Assembly: GCF_035953295.1 (NCBI RefSeq) | Contig: NZ_CP108370.1 | Location: 496,001-560,000, forward strand | Source of the DNA: Streptomyces sp. NBC_01335 | GTDB lineage: Bacteria; Actinomycetota; Actinomycetes; Streptomycetales; Streptomycetaceae | Reading direction: 5' to 3' | Length of the DNA stretch: 64,000 nt | In this document: positions 51,622-60,021 of the stretch, piece by piece | Layout: the number at the start of each line of letters is the position of its first letter | How positions within the stretch are numbered: position 1 is the first letter of the stretch | The notes under the pieces: model-generated | Databases searched by the model: none | What the model was told of the DNA's origin: nothing | The model's input: only the letters and a program-made list of their open reading frames with translations | Position numbers and translations under genes: made by a program

Positions 51622-52186
51622 GCCGGTCGACACCTTTGGGGAGAGATTTCGGGGACGACGGAGAAGGCGCGGAGGAAACCGCCGCACCGGTGTGCACATC
51701 GTCGGCAAAGAGGACCGCCGAAGCGGAAAGAAGAGTCGGCGCACCCCATGGAGAAAGGAATCACCGAGGTCTCGCGCCGGGCGCGTTCATCCGGCGCACA
51801 CCCCGTGACCCCCTTCCACCGAAGCGGACCACGCGATGAATCGCCGACGTTCTCCGAGTGACTCGGAGAATCCGCACGGCGGCACAGGAATGACTTCAGC
51901 CGAGCACGGATCGGATACCGGCCACATCCGGACCGATTTCTTTCGGACAGGGCCGGCTGAGGCCACATGAGTCGCCATGCGGCCTCAACGGACCCCCACG
52001 GACCTCAAGTGACCTCATACGGTCCGAAGAAGGCAAGAATCGATCAGGATGATGGACCGGACCCTGCGCCGAAGCGCCATCCACCCCGACGGGGCGAGGG
52101 TCCGCCCCCGCGCACCGGCGACCGGACCAGAGGTGTCCCGTGATTCGTCGCCCACTCGCCGGGGAGTTCGCGGGTGCGGGTCGGCC
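51622..52186. promoter_or_regulatory. Regulatory region between MbtH gene and NRPS1
   Basis: 565 bases without a gene, unusual inside an NRPS operon, so NRPS1 probably has its own promoter. It contains a 21-base perfect palindrome at 51850-51870 (arms TTCTCCGAG and CTCGGAGAA, 3-base centre). It also has four related heptamers spaced exactly 10 bases at 51981, 51991, 52001 and 52011 (GGCCTCA, GACCCCC, GACCTCA, GACCTCA), and an inverse copy TGAGGCC at 51958-51964. Both elements look like regulator binding sites upstream of NRPS1. Confidence 0.55.
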
Positions 52187-52405
52187 CTACTCGGCCGCCG
52201 CCTCCATCGCCCTCACCAGGCCCGCGGGCCGCATGTCGGTCCAGGCGGCCTCGATCGCGTCCAGACACTCCTGACGCGACCCCTCCGGGCCGACGGCACG
52301 CCAGCCGCCCGGGATCTCCATCCGCGCGGGCCACAGCGAGTACTGACCCTCGTCGTTGACCAGCGCCACGAACCGTCCCGACTCGTCGTCGAAAGGATTG
52401 GTCAC
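52187..52405 (-). CDS. MbtH-like protein
   Basis: A 72-residue MbtH-family protein, the small partner that binds and activates NRPS adenylation domains. The characteristic NDEGQYSLWP, the Trp-rich core (GGWRAVGP, AAWTDMRP) and the length all fit. GTG at 52405 with AGGTGGGGG upstream. Same strand as the two NRPS genes and 565 bases in front of them, so it most likely serves their A domains. Confidence 0.95.
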   Translation of the reverse strand: MTNPFDDESGRFVALVNDEGQYSLWPARMEIPGGWRAVGPEGSRQECLDAIEAAWTDMRPAGLVRAMEAAAE

Positions 52406-53032
52406 GGCCGTCCCCCACCTGTTCTCGCGCTTTCTGCGACATGTTCATCAGACATTCCCGGGCGCCTCACGTCGGACCGTTCCCGCCGCGGCACCGCCGG
52501 CCCCCGACCCTTTACCCGGCACTCCGGCCTCGGAGAGACCGGCGACGTATCGCACGCTCTTTCGATTGCCTTCACTGCCGGGAGAGGGTCACATCCCGAC
52601 TTCACCCGTTCATGCCAATCACATTAGAGGATGCACGGCCGCCAAAGTCCCTATTCGCGCCATTGCCCCGCGCACCCCGAATCCGGCGACGCGACACATC
52701 GCGCCCTGGACATATGCCAAGTGATCACCTATGAAACTGTTCAGTCACCCCATGTCCCTCTTGGGTGGGTATCGCTGAATTTGGTCCCCGGCATTTCACG
52801 GAAGCGCCCGCGCGCGCCCGCAGACGTCACAGCACCGAATGATTCGATCGAGCTACCGTGCGCCGGGCACGCGCCCCGTCCGCCACACGATCGCCCGTGC
52901 CCTGAAAGCGAAAAGGCGTCCCCCGGGCCGTGTCCGATCCGACCATTCCCGTCGCGCGCCCGGCGCCCGGCACTGCACCTCGGACGAGGGCGACGAGGCA
53001 AGGAGGACAACGAGGACGGATCCCGTCCGGCG
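52406..53032. other. Non-coding region upstream of the MbtH gene
   Basis: 627 bases. The part 52690-52800 is clearly less GC-rich than the surroundings and holds an 8-base palindrome GTGATCAC at 52721-52728. It probably contains the promoter of the MbtH-NRPS operon. No credible gene was found in any frame. Confidence 0.4.
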
Positions 53033-53428
53033 TCAGAGCGCGATCAGCCCCGCCGGGGTCACCCGGAAGCCGCAGACATCGACGTAGAACGTACGCAGAT
53101 GCTCCTCGAAGTCGACGTGCAGCCAGGCGCATCCCGCCGCGCGGGCCTCCTCGACCGCGGCGGCGACCAGCGCCGCACCGACTCCGCGCGACCGGTGGTT
53201 CCTGGCCACCACCGTGTCCAGCAGGAAGGCGTGGACCCCGCCGTCCCAGAGCACGTTGACGAACCCGATCAGTGAGCCGTCCTCCCGCGCGCAGACCCAG
53301 CCCAGGCTGTGGCGCTCCAGGCGCGACCGCCGGTCGGTCCCGTCGGCCGGACCGCCGAACCCCTCGGCGTGCAGTGCGTCGAGGGCCGCGTTGCCGAAGT
53401 CGCCCCGCCACTCGTAGGTGATCGTCAC
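53033..53428 (-). CDS. Small GNAT-family acetyltransferase
   Basis: A 131-residue single GNAT domain. The acetyl-CoA loop is NHRSRGVGAALV (about residues 77-88), preceded by the strand LIGFVNVLWDGGVHAFLLDTVV and followed by a C-terminal LRTFYVDVCGFR. GTG at 53428 is the first start consistent with the domain. Monocistronic, with long non-coding stretches on both sides. Substrate unknown. Confidence 0.85.
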   Translation of the reverse strand: MTITYEWRGDFGNAALDALHAEGFGGPADGTDRRSRLERHSLGWVCAREDGSLIGFVNVLWDGGVHAFLLDTVVARNHRSRGVGAALVAAAVEEARAAGCAWLHVDFEEHLRTFYVDVCGFRVTPAGLIAL

Positions 53429-53588
53429 ACCCCGGATCGTAGGGGCGTCGGGGCGCGGCCCGGGATACGGGAGCCTCGGGGTGTGTCCCGTGACCACCGG
53501 GACGCGGCCGGGACGACTGGGCCGTGTGTCGAAAGTCCCGCCTGTCCGGCGACGCCCGGCACGCACTCCGGAGCGGACCGGGAACCGA

Positions 53589-53681
53589 TCAGGCGTCCGG
53601 GGCAAACACGCCTCGGTTCTTGGGCGCACTCTTCAGGGCCCCGACGGCGTAGTGAAAGCGGGACTTGGCCGTGTCCGGGGA
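53589..53681 (-). pseudogene. Possible remnant of an ECF sigma factor (end of region 4)
   Basis: One minus-strand frame ends with PDTAKSRFHYAVGALKSAPKNRG plus seven residues before a stop. This resembles the C-terminus of ECF sigma factors, where G-T-V/A-K-S-R-x-x-Y-A-x-x-A-L follows the recognition helix. Sequence further upstream in the same frame does not continue the homology. If real, it is a decayed gene. The match is short and was judged by eye, so it may be chance. Confidence 0.3.
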
Positions 53682-54035
53682 GCCAGTCGGGCGCACCGGG
53701 AGGTGGGTCCGGGGGACGCTTCCGCCTCGTCGGACGCGCCGTCCAAGCGGTTGTGGACGGTCTCGCCGGCCACCCCGGAAGGCTGCCGACGGCGCAGCCC
53801 TCGGGCCGCTGGTTCGTCCGGGACGCGGGCACCGGGCACCGGGTGCCCGGTTCCGCGACCGCGCTGCACGGGTCGAGCGGCGGCAACCCCTTTCCCGCCC
53901 AGGGAGTTGCTGAAGAGTCCCGGGCGTCCGAAAACGGGCGCGTGCGCCCGGAAGAGCCTGCGCCCCGGGCGCCGCCCGGGGCCGGCGGATCGCGGCCGGA
54001 CACCACCCGGGCACCCGCCACATGTCCGGATGAAC

Positions 54036-54058
54036 TGACCTGACAGCTGGTCAGGTCA
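54036..54058. terminator. Hairpin after the alpha/beta hydrolase gene
   Basis: Perfect 9-base-pair stem TGACCTGAC/GTCAGGTCA with loop AGCTG, 14 bases beyond the hydrolase stop. Outer TCCGGA copies (54025-54030, 54059-54064) can extend it. Confidence 0.7.
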
Positions 54059-54071
54059 TCCGGACAGCGCC

Positions 54072-54794
54072 TCAGCCGGTCGAGCGGACGGCGCGCAGGA
54101 TCAGGTCGGTCACGGGGCCGGGGTCGCTCACGGAGACCGCGTGCGGTGCGCTGACACTGACCGTGTGGGCGCCGGCCCGCTCGGCCATCCATTCCTCGGC
54201 GGCCGGCGGGATGTTCCGGTCCTCGGTGGCCACGAGGTACCAGCTGGGGATCTCCTTCCAGGCGGCCGCGGTGGCCTTGCCCTGGAGCGCGGCGAGGGCG
54301 ATCGGGCGCTGGCCCACGGCCATCACCCGGGCGGTCGCGGCAGGCACTCCGGCCGCGAACTGCCCCTCGAAAAGGTGCTGTTCGATGATCAGCTCCTCGC
54401 CCTGACCGCCACCGGGAAGCGGGTAGGACTGGGTTCTGGTCGCCTCGCCCAGGGTGCTGCCGGGGAACTTCCCGGTGAGTTCCAGCGCGCTCTCGCCGAT
54501 GTCGGGTACGAAGGCCGCGATGTAGACGAGGGCCTTGACCTGCGGGGCGCCGGAGGCGGCGATGCTGATGACGGAGCCGCCGTACGAGTGGCCCACGAGC
54601 ACGACGGGGCCCGGGATGCTGTCCAGCACGCTGCGGATGTAGGCGGCGTCGCTCGCCAGTCCGCGCAGCGGCAGTGCGGGTGCCAGGGCGGGAAGGCCCT
54701 CCTGTTGGAGGCGTTCGATCACCGGACTCCAGCTGGAGGCGTCGGCGAAGGCGCCGTGGATCAGGACGACGGTGGGGCCGGCCGAGGGGGACAT
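54072..54794 (-). CDS. Alpha/beta hydrolase
   Basis: A 240-residue alpha/beta hydrolase of the EstC/salicylate-esterase-like group. HGAFADASSW oxyanion region at 13-22, nucleophile Ser70 in GHSYGGS, catalytic His218 in APHAVS near the end. ATG at 54794 with GAGCTC-containing leader. Downstream of the Dps gene by 141 bases on the same strand, possibly in one stress-related transcript. No signal peptide. Substrate unknown. Confidence 0.88.
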   Translation of the reverse strand: MSPSAGPTVVLIHGAFADASSWSPVIERLQQEGLPALAPALPLRGLASDAAYIRSVLDSIPGPVVLVGHSYGGSVISIAASGAPQVKALVYIAAFVPDIGESALELTGKFPGSTLGEATRTQSYPLPGGGQGEELIIEQHLFEGQFAAGVPAATARVMAVGQRPIALAALQGKATAAAWKEIPSWYLVATEDRNIPPAAEEWMAERAGAHTVSVSAPHAVSVSDPGPVTDLILRAVRSTG

Positions 54795-54935
54795 GGGAGA
54801 GCTCCTGGTGAACCGTGGTGCGGACAGGGGTGACCGCCCGACCGTGGTACGGCCGGGCGGTCAAGGAGAAGAGGAAGAGGAAGGGACGGGGCACCGGCGA
54901 AGGCCCCGTGGGAGGGACCGCTCGCCGGGGCCGCG

Positions 54936-55514
54936 TCAGGCGCGGACCAGCGGGGTGTCGACCAGGTGCTCGGCCAGGAACCACGCCTGCAGCTCCCCGG
55001 TCCGGATGACCTGCGAGACCAGCAGGTCGTTGGTGCCGTCGTCACCGAGTTCGATGGTCCGGGCCGCCGCGTCGTGGGCGTCCACGAGGATCGCCTCGTG
55101 CGCCTCCAGCAGCCGGGACAGCATCGCCGGCACCTCTTCGACCCCGTCCGGGGGCCGCGGGATCGAGGTGATCTCGGCGACGTGCCGGGGGTCTCCCACG
55201 GCGACCCCGCCCAGGGACTGGACGCGTTCGGCGATGGTGTCGACGAGTTCGAGCTGCTCACCCGCGTGCTTGTCCAGTACCAGGTGCAGTTGGTAGAAGG
55301 TCGCGCCGCGCATCAGCCAGTGGTGCTTCTTGTAGAGCCCGTAGAGGATCTGCGTGTCGGCCAGGACCTTGTTGAGCCGCTGGCACGAGTACATCCGCGC
55401 CTCGTAGGTGAGGCCGATCGGGAACTGCTTGACCGTGCCGAACTCCTGGATCACTTCGCCCTTCTGGTGCAGCCACGGCTGGCTGCTGCTCACGGACGGG
55501 GACGGGTTGGTCAT
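54936..55514 (-). CDS. Dps-family ferritin-like protein
   Basis: A 192-residue Dps/ferritin-like protein, which stores iron and protects DNA against peroxide. The ferroxidase pattern KKHHWLMRGATFYQLH, then DKHAGEQLELVDTIAERVQSLGG is clear. N-terminal tail of about 35 residues and C-terminal extension, as in Streptomyces Dps proteins. ATG at 55514 with AGGAGGAA upstream. It is divergent from the amidohydrolase gene. Confidence 0.93.
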   Translation of the reverse strand: MTNPSPSVSSSQPWLHQKGEVIQEFGTVKQFPIGLTYEARMYSCQRLNKVLADTQILYGLYKKHHWLMRGATFYQLHLVLDKHAGEQLELVDTIAERVQSLGGVAVGDPRHVAEITSIPRPPDGVEEVPAMLSRLLEAHEAILVDAHDAAARTIELGDDGTNDLLVSQVIRTGELQAWFLAEHLVDTPLVRA

Positions 55515-55972
55515 GGGTTCCTCCTGCGGTGCCGTGCTGTGTGTCATGGGGTGGGTGTCGCGGGATGCGTGCCGTGCGGTGCTGTGCCGCGCTGCACGCG
55601 CCCCGGCGACGCTAGGCGCCTGATCCCGCGGCGCGAGTCCCGCAGCGCATGCGGTGATGCCCGTCAGCGCACAAGGCGTGACCAGGACGGAAACGGTGCG
55701 CTCTCGGAACGCATCGGGTGCACTGCCGGAACACGCGGGCGCACCGACTCCTTCTAATCTCCTGACGGAGCGTTCGGGAATCACCGTTTCCACGAAGACG
55801 TCGAACACGGCGAGAGGTTTCCCTCTTTCTCTCTCCACCGCCGTCACCCCGGCCGCACGCGACACGCAAGCCGGACAAGACCGAATGCGGCTCCGGCTGT
55901 CGCGCGCATTCCGGTGCGCATTCCCGCACGCACGGAAACAACACGGATCCCACTGCAGGAGGTTGTCGAAAG
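55515..55972. promoter_or_regulatory. Divergent region Dps / amidohydrolase
   Basis: 458 bases without a gene. It must contain the promoters of both genes. Several short repeats of GTGCCGTG/GCTGTGC occur close to the Dps start (55525-55600), but no known operator was recognised. Confidence 0.4.
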
Positions 55973-57862
55973 GTGTCCACGATGCCGGTCGGAGGGCTGG
56001 TCCCCAGCGCCACCGAAAACGCTGCGGACCTCATCGTCCGCAACGCGAAGATCCACACCGGCGACCCGGGTCGCCCGCAGGCCGGGGCCCTGGCGATCCG
56101 CGACGGCGTCATCACGGTCGTCGGCGACGACAACGACGTGGCGCCTTTCGTCGGCCCGGCCACGCGGGTGGTCGACGCGCTCGGCCGCCGGATGATCCCC
56201 GGCCTCAACGACTCCCACCTGCACGTGATCCGGGGCGGGCTCAACTATGTGCTGGAACTCCGCTGGGACGGTGTCCGTACCCTGCGCGAGGGCCTGGCGA
56301 TGCTCCGGGAGCAGGCGGCCCGGACTCCGAAGGGCCAGTGGGTGCGGGTGGTCGGCGGCTGGTCGGCCGAGCAGTTCGCCGAGCGGCGGCTGCCGACCGT
56401 CGCGGAGCTGAACGCCGCCGCGCCGGACACCCCGGTGTTCGTGCTGCACCTGTACCAGTCGGCGGTGCTCAACCGGGCGGCGCTCAAGGCGGCCGGGCAC
56501 ACCAGGGACACCCCCGATCCGAAGGGCGGGCAGATCGTCCGCGGCCGGGACGGCGAGCCCACGGGCATGCTGCTGGCCGCGCCGAGCGCGCTGATCCTCT
56601 ACTCGACGCTGGCCAAGGCGCCGGTGCTGGAGGGCGAGGACAAGAAGATCTCCACCCTTCACTTCCTGCGGGAGCTGAACAGGTTCGGCCTCACCTCGGC
56701 GATCGACGCCGCCGGCGGGTTCCAGAATTTCCCGGAGAACTACAGCACCGTCGCCGAACTGGCCGAGGAAGGCCGGTTGTCGCTGCGGATCGCCTATCAC
56801 CTTTTCCCGCAGACCGCGGGCCAGGAAATCGCCGACCTCACGCGCTGGATCGGGATGACGCGTACCGAGGACGGGGACGAATGGCTGCGCCTCAACGGCG
56901 CGGGCGAGAATCTCACCTGGGCTGCGGCGGATTTCGAGAATTTCGCCCAGCCGCGTCCTGAGCATTCCCCGGACTACGAGGTCGAGTTCGAGAAGGCCGT
57001 GCGTCTCCTCATGGAGAACGGCTGGGGATTCCGGCTGCACGCCACGTACGACGAGACGATCCGCCGGGACCTCGCGGTGTTCGAGAAGCTTGCCGCCGAG
57101 GGCCTCTTCCCGGCAGGGAACCGGTGGCTCTTCGACCACGCGGAGACCGTCTCGACGGACAGCCTCGACCGGGTCGCCGCGCTGGGCGGCGCCATGTCCG
57201 TACAGAACCGGCTGTCGTTCCAGGGCGAGGCGTTCCTGCGCCGCTACGGTCCCGGCGTCGCCGCGGACGCCCCTCCGGTGCGGGCCATGCTGGAGCGTGG
57301 GCTGACCGTCGGTGCCGGTACCGACGCCACCCGGGTCTCCACGTACAACCCGTGGATCGCCCTGCACTGGCTGGTCACCGGCCGCACCGTCGGCGACCTG
57401 GTGCTGCGTCCGCCGCTGAACCGTGTCGACCGGGCGACGGCGCTGGCCATGTTCACCCGGGCGGGCGCGGAGCTGACGGGCGAGCAGGACGTCAAGGGCG
57501 TGCTGCGGCCGGGCTGCTTCGGTGACCTCGCGGTCCTCTCGGAGGACTACTTCGACGTGCCCGACCAGGACATCGCGCACATCGAGTCGCTGCTGACCGT
57601 CGTCGGCGGCCGGATCGTCTGGGCCACCGCCGAGTACGAGGGCCTGGACGAGGAGTTGCCGCCGGTCAGCCCGGAGTGGAGCCCGGTCACCCGGTTCGGC
57701 GGCTACCAGGCCGCGCCGCGCACGGGTCCGTCGGGCGCCCGCCAGGCCGAGCTGCTCGGTCAGGCCGTCGCCGAGTCCGAGCAGCACCGCCAGTGGCGCG
57801 CCCGGCGCGGTCTGGCTCCCGAGACGGACAGCCCGGTCTTCGACCCCTGCTTCTCACTCTGA
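55973..57862 (+). CDS. Amidohydrolase family 3 (YtcJ-like) metal-dependent hydrolase
   Basis: A 629-residue cytosolic amidohydrolase. The beta-sandwich start (DLIVRNAKIHTGD) is followed by the first metal-binding pair His82-x-His84 in PGLNDSHLH, later metal or catalytic regions RLHATYDETI and WLFDHAET, and GAGTDATRVSTYNPW near residue 445. The C-terminal strand region closes with VLSEDYFDVPD. Start GTG 55973 or ATG 55982; both have a purine-rich site in front (GGAGG, AAAGG). The family cleaves C-N bonds in small amides or cyclic compounds. The isochorismatase-like hydrolase next to it suggests stepwise degradation of an amide. Confidence 0.88.
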   Translation: MSTMPVGGLVPSATENAADLIVRNAKIHTGDPGRPQAGALAIRDGVITVVGDDNDVAPFVGPATRVVDALGRRMIPGLNDSHLHVIRGGLNYVLELRWDGVRTLREGLAMLREQAARTPKGQWVRVVGGWSAEQFAERRLPTVAELNAAAPDTPVFVLHLYQSAVLNRAALKAAGHTRDTPDPKGGQIVRGRDGEPTGMLLAAPSALILYSTLAKAPVLEGEDKKISTLHFLRELNRFGLTSAIDAAGGFQNFPENYSTVAELAEEGRLSLRIAYHLFPQTAGQEIADLTRWIGMTRTEDGDEWLRLNGAGENLTWAAADFENFAQPRPEHSPDYEVEFEKAVRLLMENGWGFRLHATYDETIRRDLAVFEKLAAEGLFPAGNRWLFDHAETVSTDSLDRVAALGGAMSVQNRLSFQGEAFLRRYGPGVAADAPPVRAMLERGLTVGAGTDATRVSTYNPWIALHWLVTGRTVGDLVLRPPLNRVDRATALAMFTRAGAELTGEQDVKGVLRPGCFGDLAVLSEDYFDVPDQDIAHIESLLTVVGGRIVWATAEYEGLDEELPPVSPEWSPVTRFGGYQAAPRTGPSGARQAELLGQAVAESEQHRQWRARRGLAPETDSPVFDPCFSL

Positions 57863-57876
57863 TCTCCCCCTGATCT

Positions 57877-57913
57877 CCCGGGAGGGGCCCGGTCACGAGC
57901 CGCCCCTCCCGGG
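57877..57913. terminator. Hairpin between amidohydrolase and isochorismatase genes
   Basis: Perfect 12-base-pair stem (57877-57888 with 57902-57913), 13-base loop, 15 bases after the amidohydrolase stop. It may reduce read-through into the next gene or stabilise the upstream message. Confidence 0.7.
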
Positions 57914-57985
57914 GCACCACCGCACCACCCCGTTGCCGCGCCGGGCAGCCGTCCTTGCGCGTCCCACTCCTGGAAAGGTTCTCCC

Positions 57986-58648
57986 ATGGCCGACATCTCC
58001 GAGGTCACCGCCGTCCCGAGCGACGCCCTGCTGACCCCCGACAACTGCGCGGTGCTCTTCGTGGACCACCAGCCGCAGATGTTCTTCGGTACGGGCAGCG
58101 GCGACCGCACCGCGATCATCAACGCGACCTTGGGCCTGGCGAAGGCCGCCAAGGTGTTCGACGTCCCCGTGGTGCTGAGCACGGTGGCCGCCGAGTCCTT
58201 CTCCGGCCCGCTCATGCCCCAGCTGGCCGGTGTCTTCCCGGAGCAGAAGATCATCGACCGCTCCACGATGAACGCGTGGGAGGACGTCGCGTTCGTGGAG
58301 GCCGTCAAGGCCACCGGCCGCAAGAAGCTCGTGATCGCCGGTCTGTGGACCGAGGTCTGCGTCGTCCTGCCCACGCTCTCCGCGCTCGCGCAGGGTTACG
58401 AGGTCTACGTCGTCGCCGACGCCTCCGGGGGCGTCACCCCGCAGGCCCACGAGCACGCCGTCCAGCGGATGGTCCAGGCCGGCGCGGTCCCGGTCACCTG
58501 GGTGCAGGTGCTCCTGGAGCTCCAGCGCGACTGGGCGCGTACGGAGACGTACCTGCCGGTCATGGACGTGGTGAAGGAGCACGGCGGCACCTACGGTCTC
58601 GGGGTCGTCTACGCGCAGGCCGTCATCGGCGAGCACGCGGCCGGCTGA
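57986..58648 (+). CDS. Isochorismatase-like (YcaC-type) cysteine hydrolase
   Basis: A 220-residue member of the isochorismatase superfamily. Catalytic Asp27 (LFVDHQP), Arg92 (DRSTMNAWED) and nucleophile Cys125 (TEVCV) match the Asp-Arg-Cys arrangement of the YcaC subgroup. The LSTVAAESF stretch also belongs to that group. ATG at 57986. Same strand as, and behind, the amidohydrolase. YcaC-type enzymes remain without a proven substrate. Confidence 0.92.
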   Translation: MADISEVTAVPSDALLTPDNCAVLFVDHQPQMFFGTGSGDRTAIINATLGLAKAAKVFDVPVVLSTVAAESFSGPLMPQLAGVFPEQKIIDRSTMNAWEDVAFVEAVKATGRKKLVIAGLWTEVCVVLPTLSALAQGYEVYVVADASGGVTPQAHEHAVQRMVQAGAVPVTWVQVLLELQRDWARTETYLPVMDVVKEHGGTYGLGVVYAQAVIGEHAAG

Positions 58649-58688
58649 TCCGCTCCACCGGGACATCGACGAAACGTCAGGAACAGGC

Positions 58689-59237
58689 ATGAACGCAATG
58701 GACACCGGGCTCCTGGTCCTCCGTCTGCTGGTGGGACTCCTCATCGCCGGACACGGGGTGCAGAAGGTCAGCTTCCGGCTGGGCGGCAACGGATTCGCGG
58801 GCGGGACCGAGGAGTTCCGTCACGACGGCTTCCGCGGCGGCCGTCTCACCGCGCTCGCCGCGGGCGGCAGCCAGATCGGCGCCGGCCTGTTCCTGGCGGC
58901 CGGTGTGCTCACTCCCCTGGCGGCGATGGCCGCCATGGGAGTGATGACGGTCGCCGGAACCGTCAAATGGCACAAGGGGCTGTGGGTCCAGAACGACGGA
59001 TACGAGTACCCGATGGTCCTCGTCGTCGCCTCGGGGGCGCTCGCGCTCACCGGGCCGGGCCGCTGGTCGGCCGACCGTCTGCTCGGACTGGCCCCCTGGC
59101 CGCTGTGGGTCGTGGTCGCGGTCCTCGTGGCCGGACCGGCGAGCGGCCTGCTCACCCGGGCGGTACTGCACCGCCCCTCCGTACCCCACCCCGCCGCCCC
59201 GGAAGGAGCGACTCCGCATGCGCACCCTACTCGTTGA
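58689..59237 (+). CDS. DoxX-family membrane protein
   Basis: A 182-residue DoxX/DoxD-like protein with four transmembrane helices. The start LLVLRLLVGLLIAGHGVQK and the segment GAGLFLAAGVLTPLAAMAAMGVM are typical. ATG 58689 with AGGAAC upstream; ATG 58698 is an alternative. Its last 20 bases overlap the start of the next gene. DoxX proteins are tied to redox stress and quinone handling. Confidence 0.9.
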   Translation: MNAMDTGLLVLRLLVGLLIAGHGVQKVSFRLGGNGFAGGTEEFRHDGFRGGRLTALAAGGSQIGAGLFLAAGVLTPLAAMAAMGVMTVAGTVKWHKGLWVQNDGYEYPMVLVVASGALALTGPGRWSADRLLGLAPWPLWVVVAVLVAGPASGLLTRAVLHRPSVPHPAAPEGATPHAHPTR

Positions 59238-59946
59238 CGCGGCTCGCACACTGGTTCCCCCGAAGGAGGACCGGCACGGCCCGCTGCCGCCGCTCATGCT
59301 GACGCTGACGGTGGTCACCGGCCTGATCGACGCCGTGAGCTATCTGTCCCTCGGGCACGTCTTCGTCGCCAACATGACCGGCAACGTGGTGTTCCTGGGG
59401 TTCGCCCTGGCGGGTGCCGACGGGCTGTCCGTGCTCGCCTCCCTGGTGTCGATGGCCGCCTTCCTCACCGGCGCGCTGGCCGGGGGCCGGTTCGGGTCGC
59501 GGTTCGCGGCGCACCGGGGGCGGCTGCTGGCCTTCACCACGGCGCTCCAGGCGGTCCTCGTCCTCGGAGCCCTCGTCGCGGTCACGGTCTCCGACGGCGA
59601 GGTGACCACCTGGGCCCGCTACACCCTGATCGTCCTGCTCGGCCTGGCCATGGGCATGCAGAACGCGGTCGCCCGCCGCCTCGGCGTCCCGGACCTGACG
59701 ACGACCGTGCTGACCCTGACGCTGACGGGACTGGCCGCGGACTCCGTCCCCGCCGGTGGCGCCGCGCCCCGGCCGGGACGGCGCATCCTGTCCGTCCTGG
59801 CCATGTTCCTCGGCGCGCTCGTCGGCGCGGCGCTGCGCACCGAGCTCCCCGTGACCCTGGGCCTCGCCCTGGCGTTCCTCGTGGTGACGTCCGTGGTCAC
59901 CCGCCGCCTCTCGGCCCCGGACGCGGCCTGGGCCAAACCGGCCTGA
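59218..59946 (+). CDS. DUF1275 (YoaK-like) membrane protein
   Basis: A 242-residue protein with six predicted membrane helices and the DUF1275 hallmarks (VTGLIDAVSYLSLGHVFVANMTGN near residue 31, then QNAVARRLGVPDLTTTVLT near 150). ATG 59218 has GGAAGGAG eight bases upstream and overlaps the end of the DoxX gene by 20 bases, so the two are co-expressed. Function unknown; it could be a small-molecule transporter. Confidence 0.92.
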   Translation: MRTLLVDAARTLVPPKEDRHGPLPPLMLTLTVVTGLIDAVSYLSLGHVFVANMTGNVVFLGFALAGADGLSVLASLVSMAAFLTGALAGGRFGSRFAAHRGRLLAFTTALQAVLVLGALVAVTVSDGEVTTWARYTLIVLLGLAMGMQNAVARRLGVPDLTTTVLTLTLTGLAADSVPAGGAAPRPGRRILSVLAMFLGALVGAALRTELPVTLGLALAFLVVTSVVTRRLSAPDAAWAKPA

Positions 59947-59953
59947 CCGGGTG

Positions 59954-59971
59954 CCGGGCCGAGAGGCCCGG
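59954..59971. terminator. Short hairpin between convergent DUF1275 and AraC genes
   Basis: CCGGGCC-GAGA-GGCCCGG, a 7-base-pair stem closed by a GNRA tetraloop, in the 75-base gap between the two stops. Confidence 0.6.
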
Positions 59972-60021
59972 GACGTACGCGCTCCTCGCGCGCGGCGGCG
60001 GGGCAGAGAGCCGGACACGGC

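Larger units (their letters stand above)
53429..54071. other. Long non-coding stretch with a possible gene remnant and a hairpin
   Basis: 643 bases between the GNAT and hydrolase genes. No intact gene. It holds the sigma-factor-like fragment at 53589-53681 and the hairpin at 54036-54058, described separately; otherwise nothing was recognised. Confidence 0.4.

Noticed and set aside
51622..51744. Longer NRPS1 start 41 codons upstream of ATG 51621.
   Set aside because: The extra residues are Arg-rich and unlike any C-domain N-terminus. The ribosome site AAAGGTG sits in front of 51621.
40489..51861. Very long open frame on the + strand opposite NRPS1 (about 3,790 codons), and similar ones at 160-5274 and 30074-33814.
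   Set aside because: They are antisense shadows caused by strong GC bias: Gly/Ala/Arg/Val-rich translation, no domains, and the opposite strand carries complete PKS/NRPS motifs.
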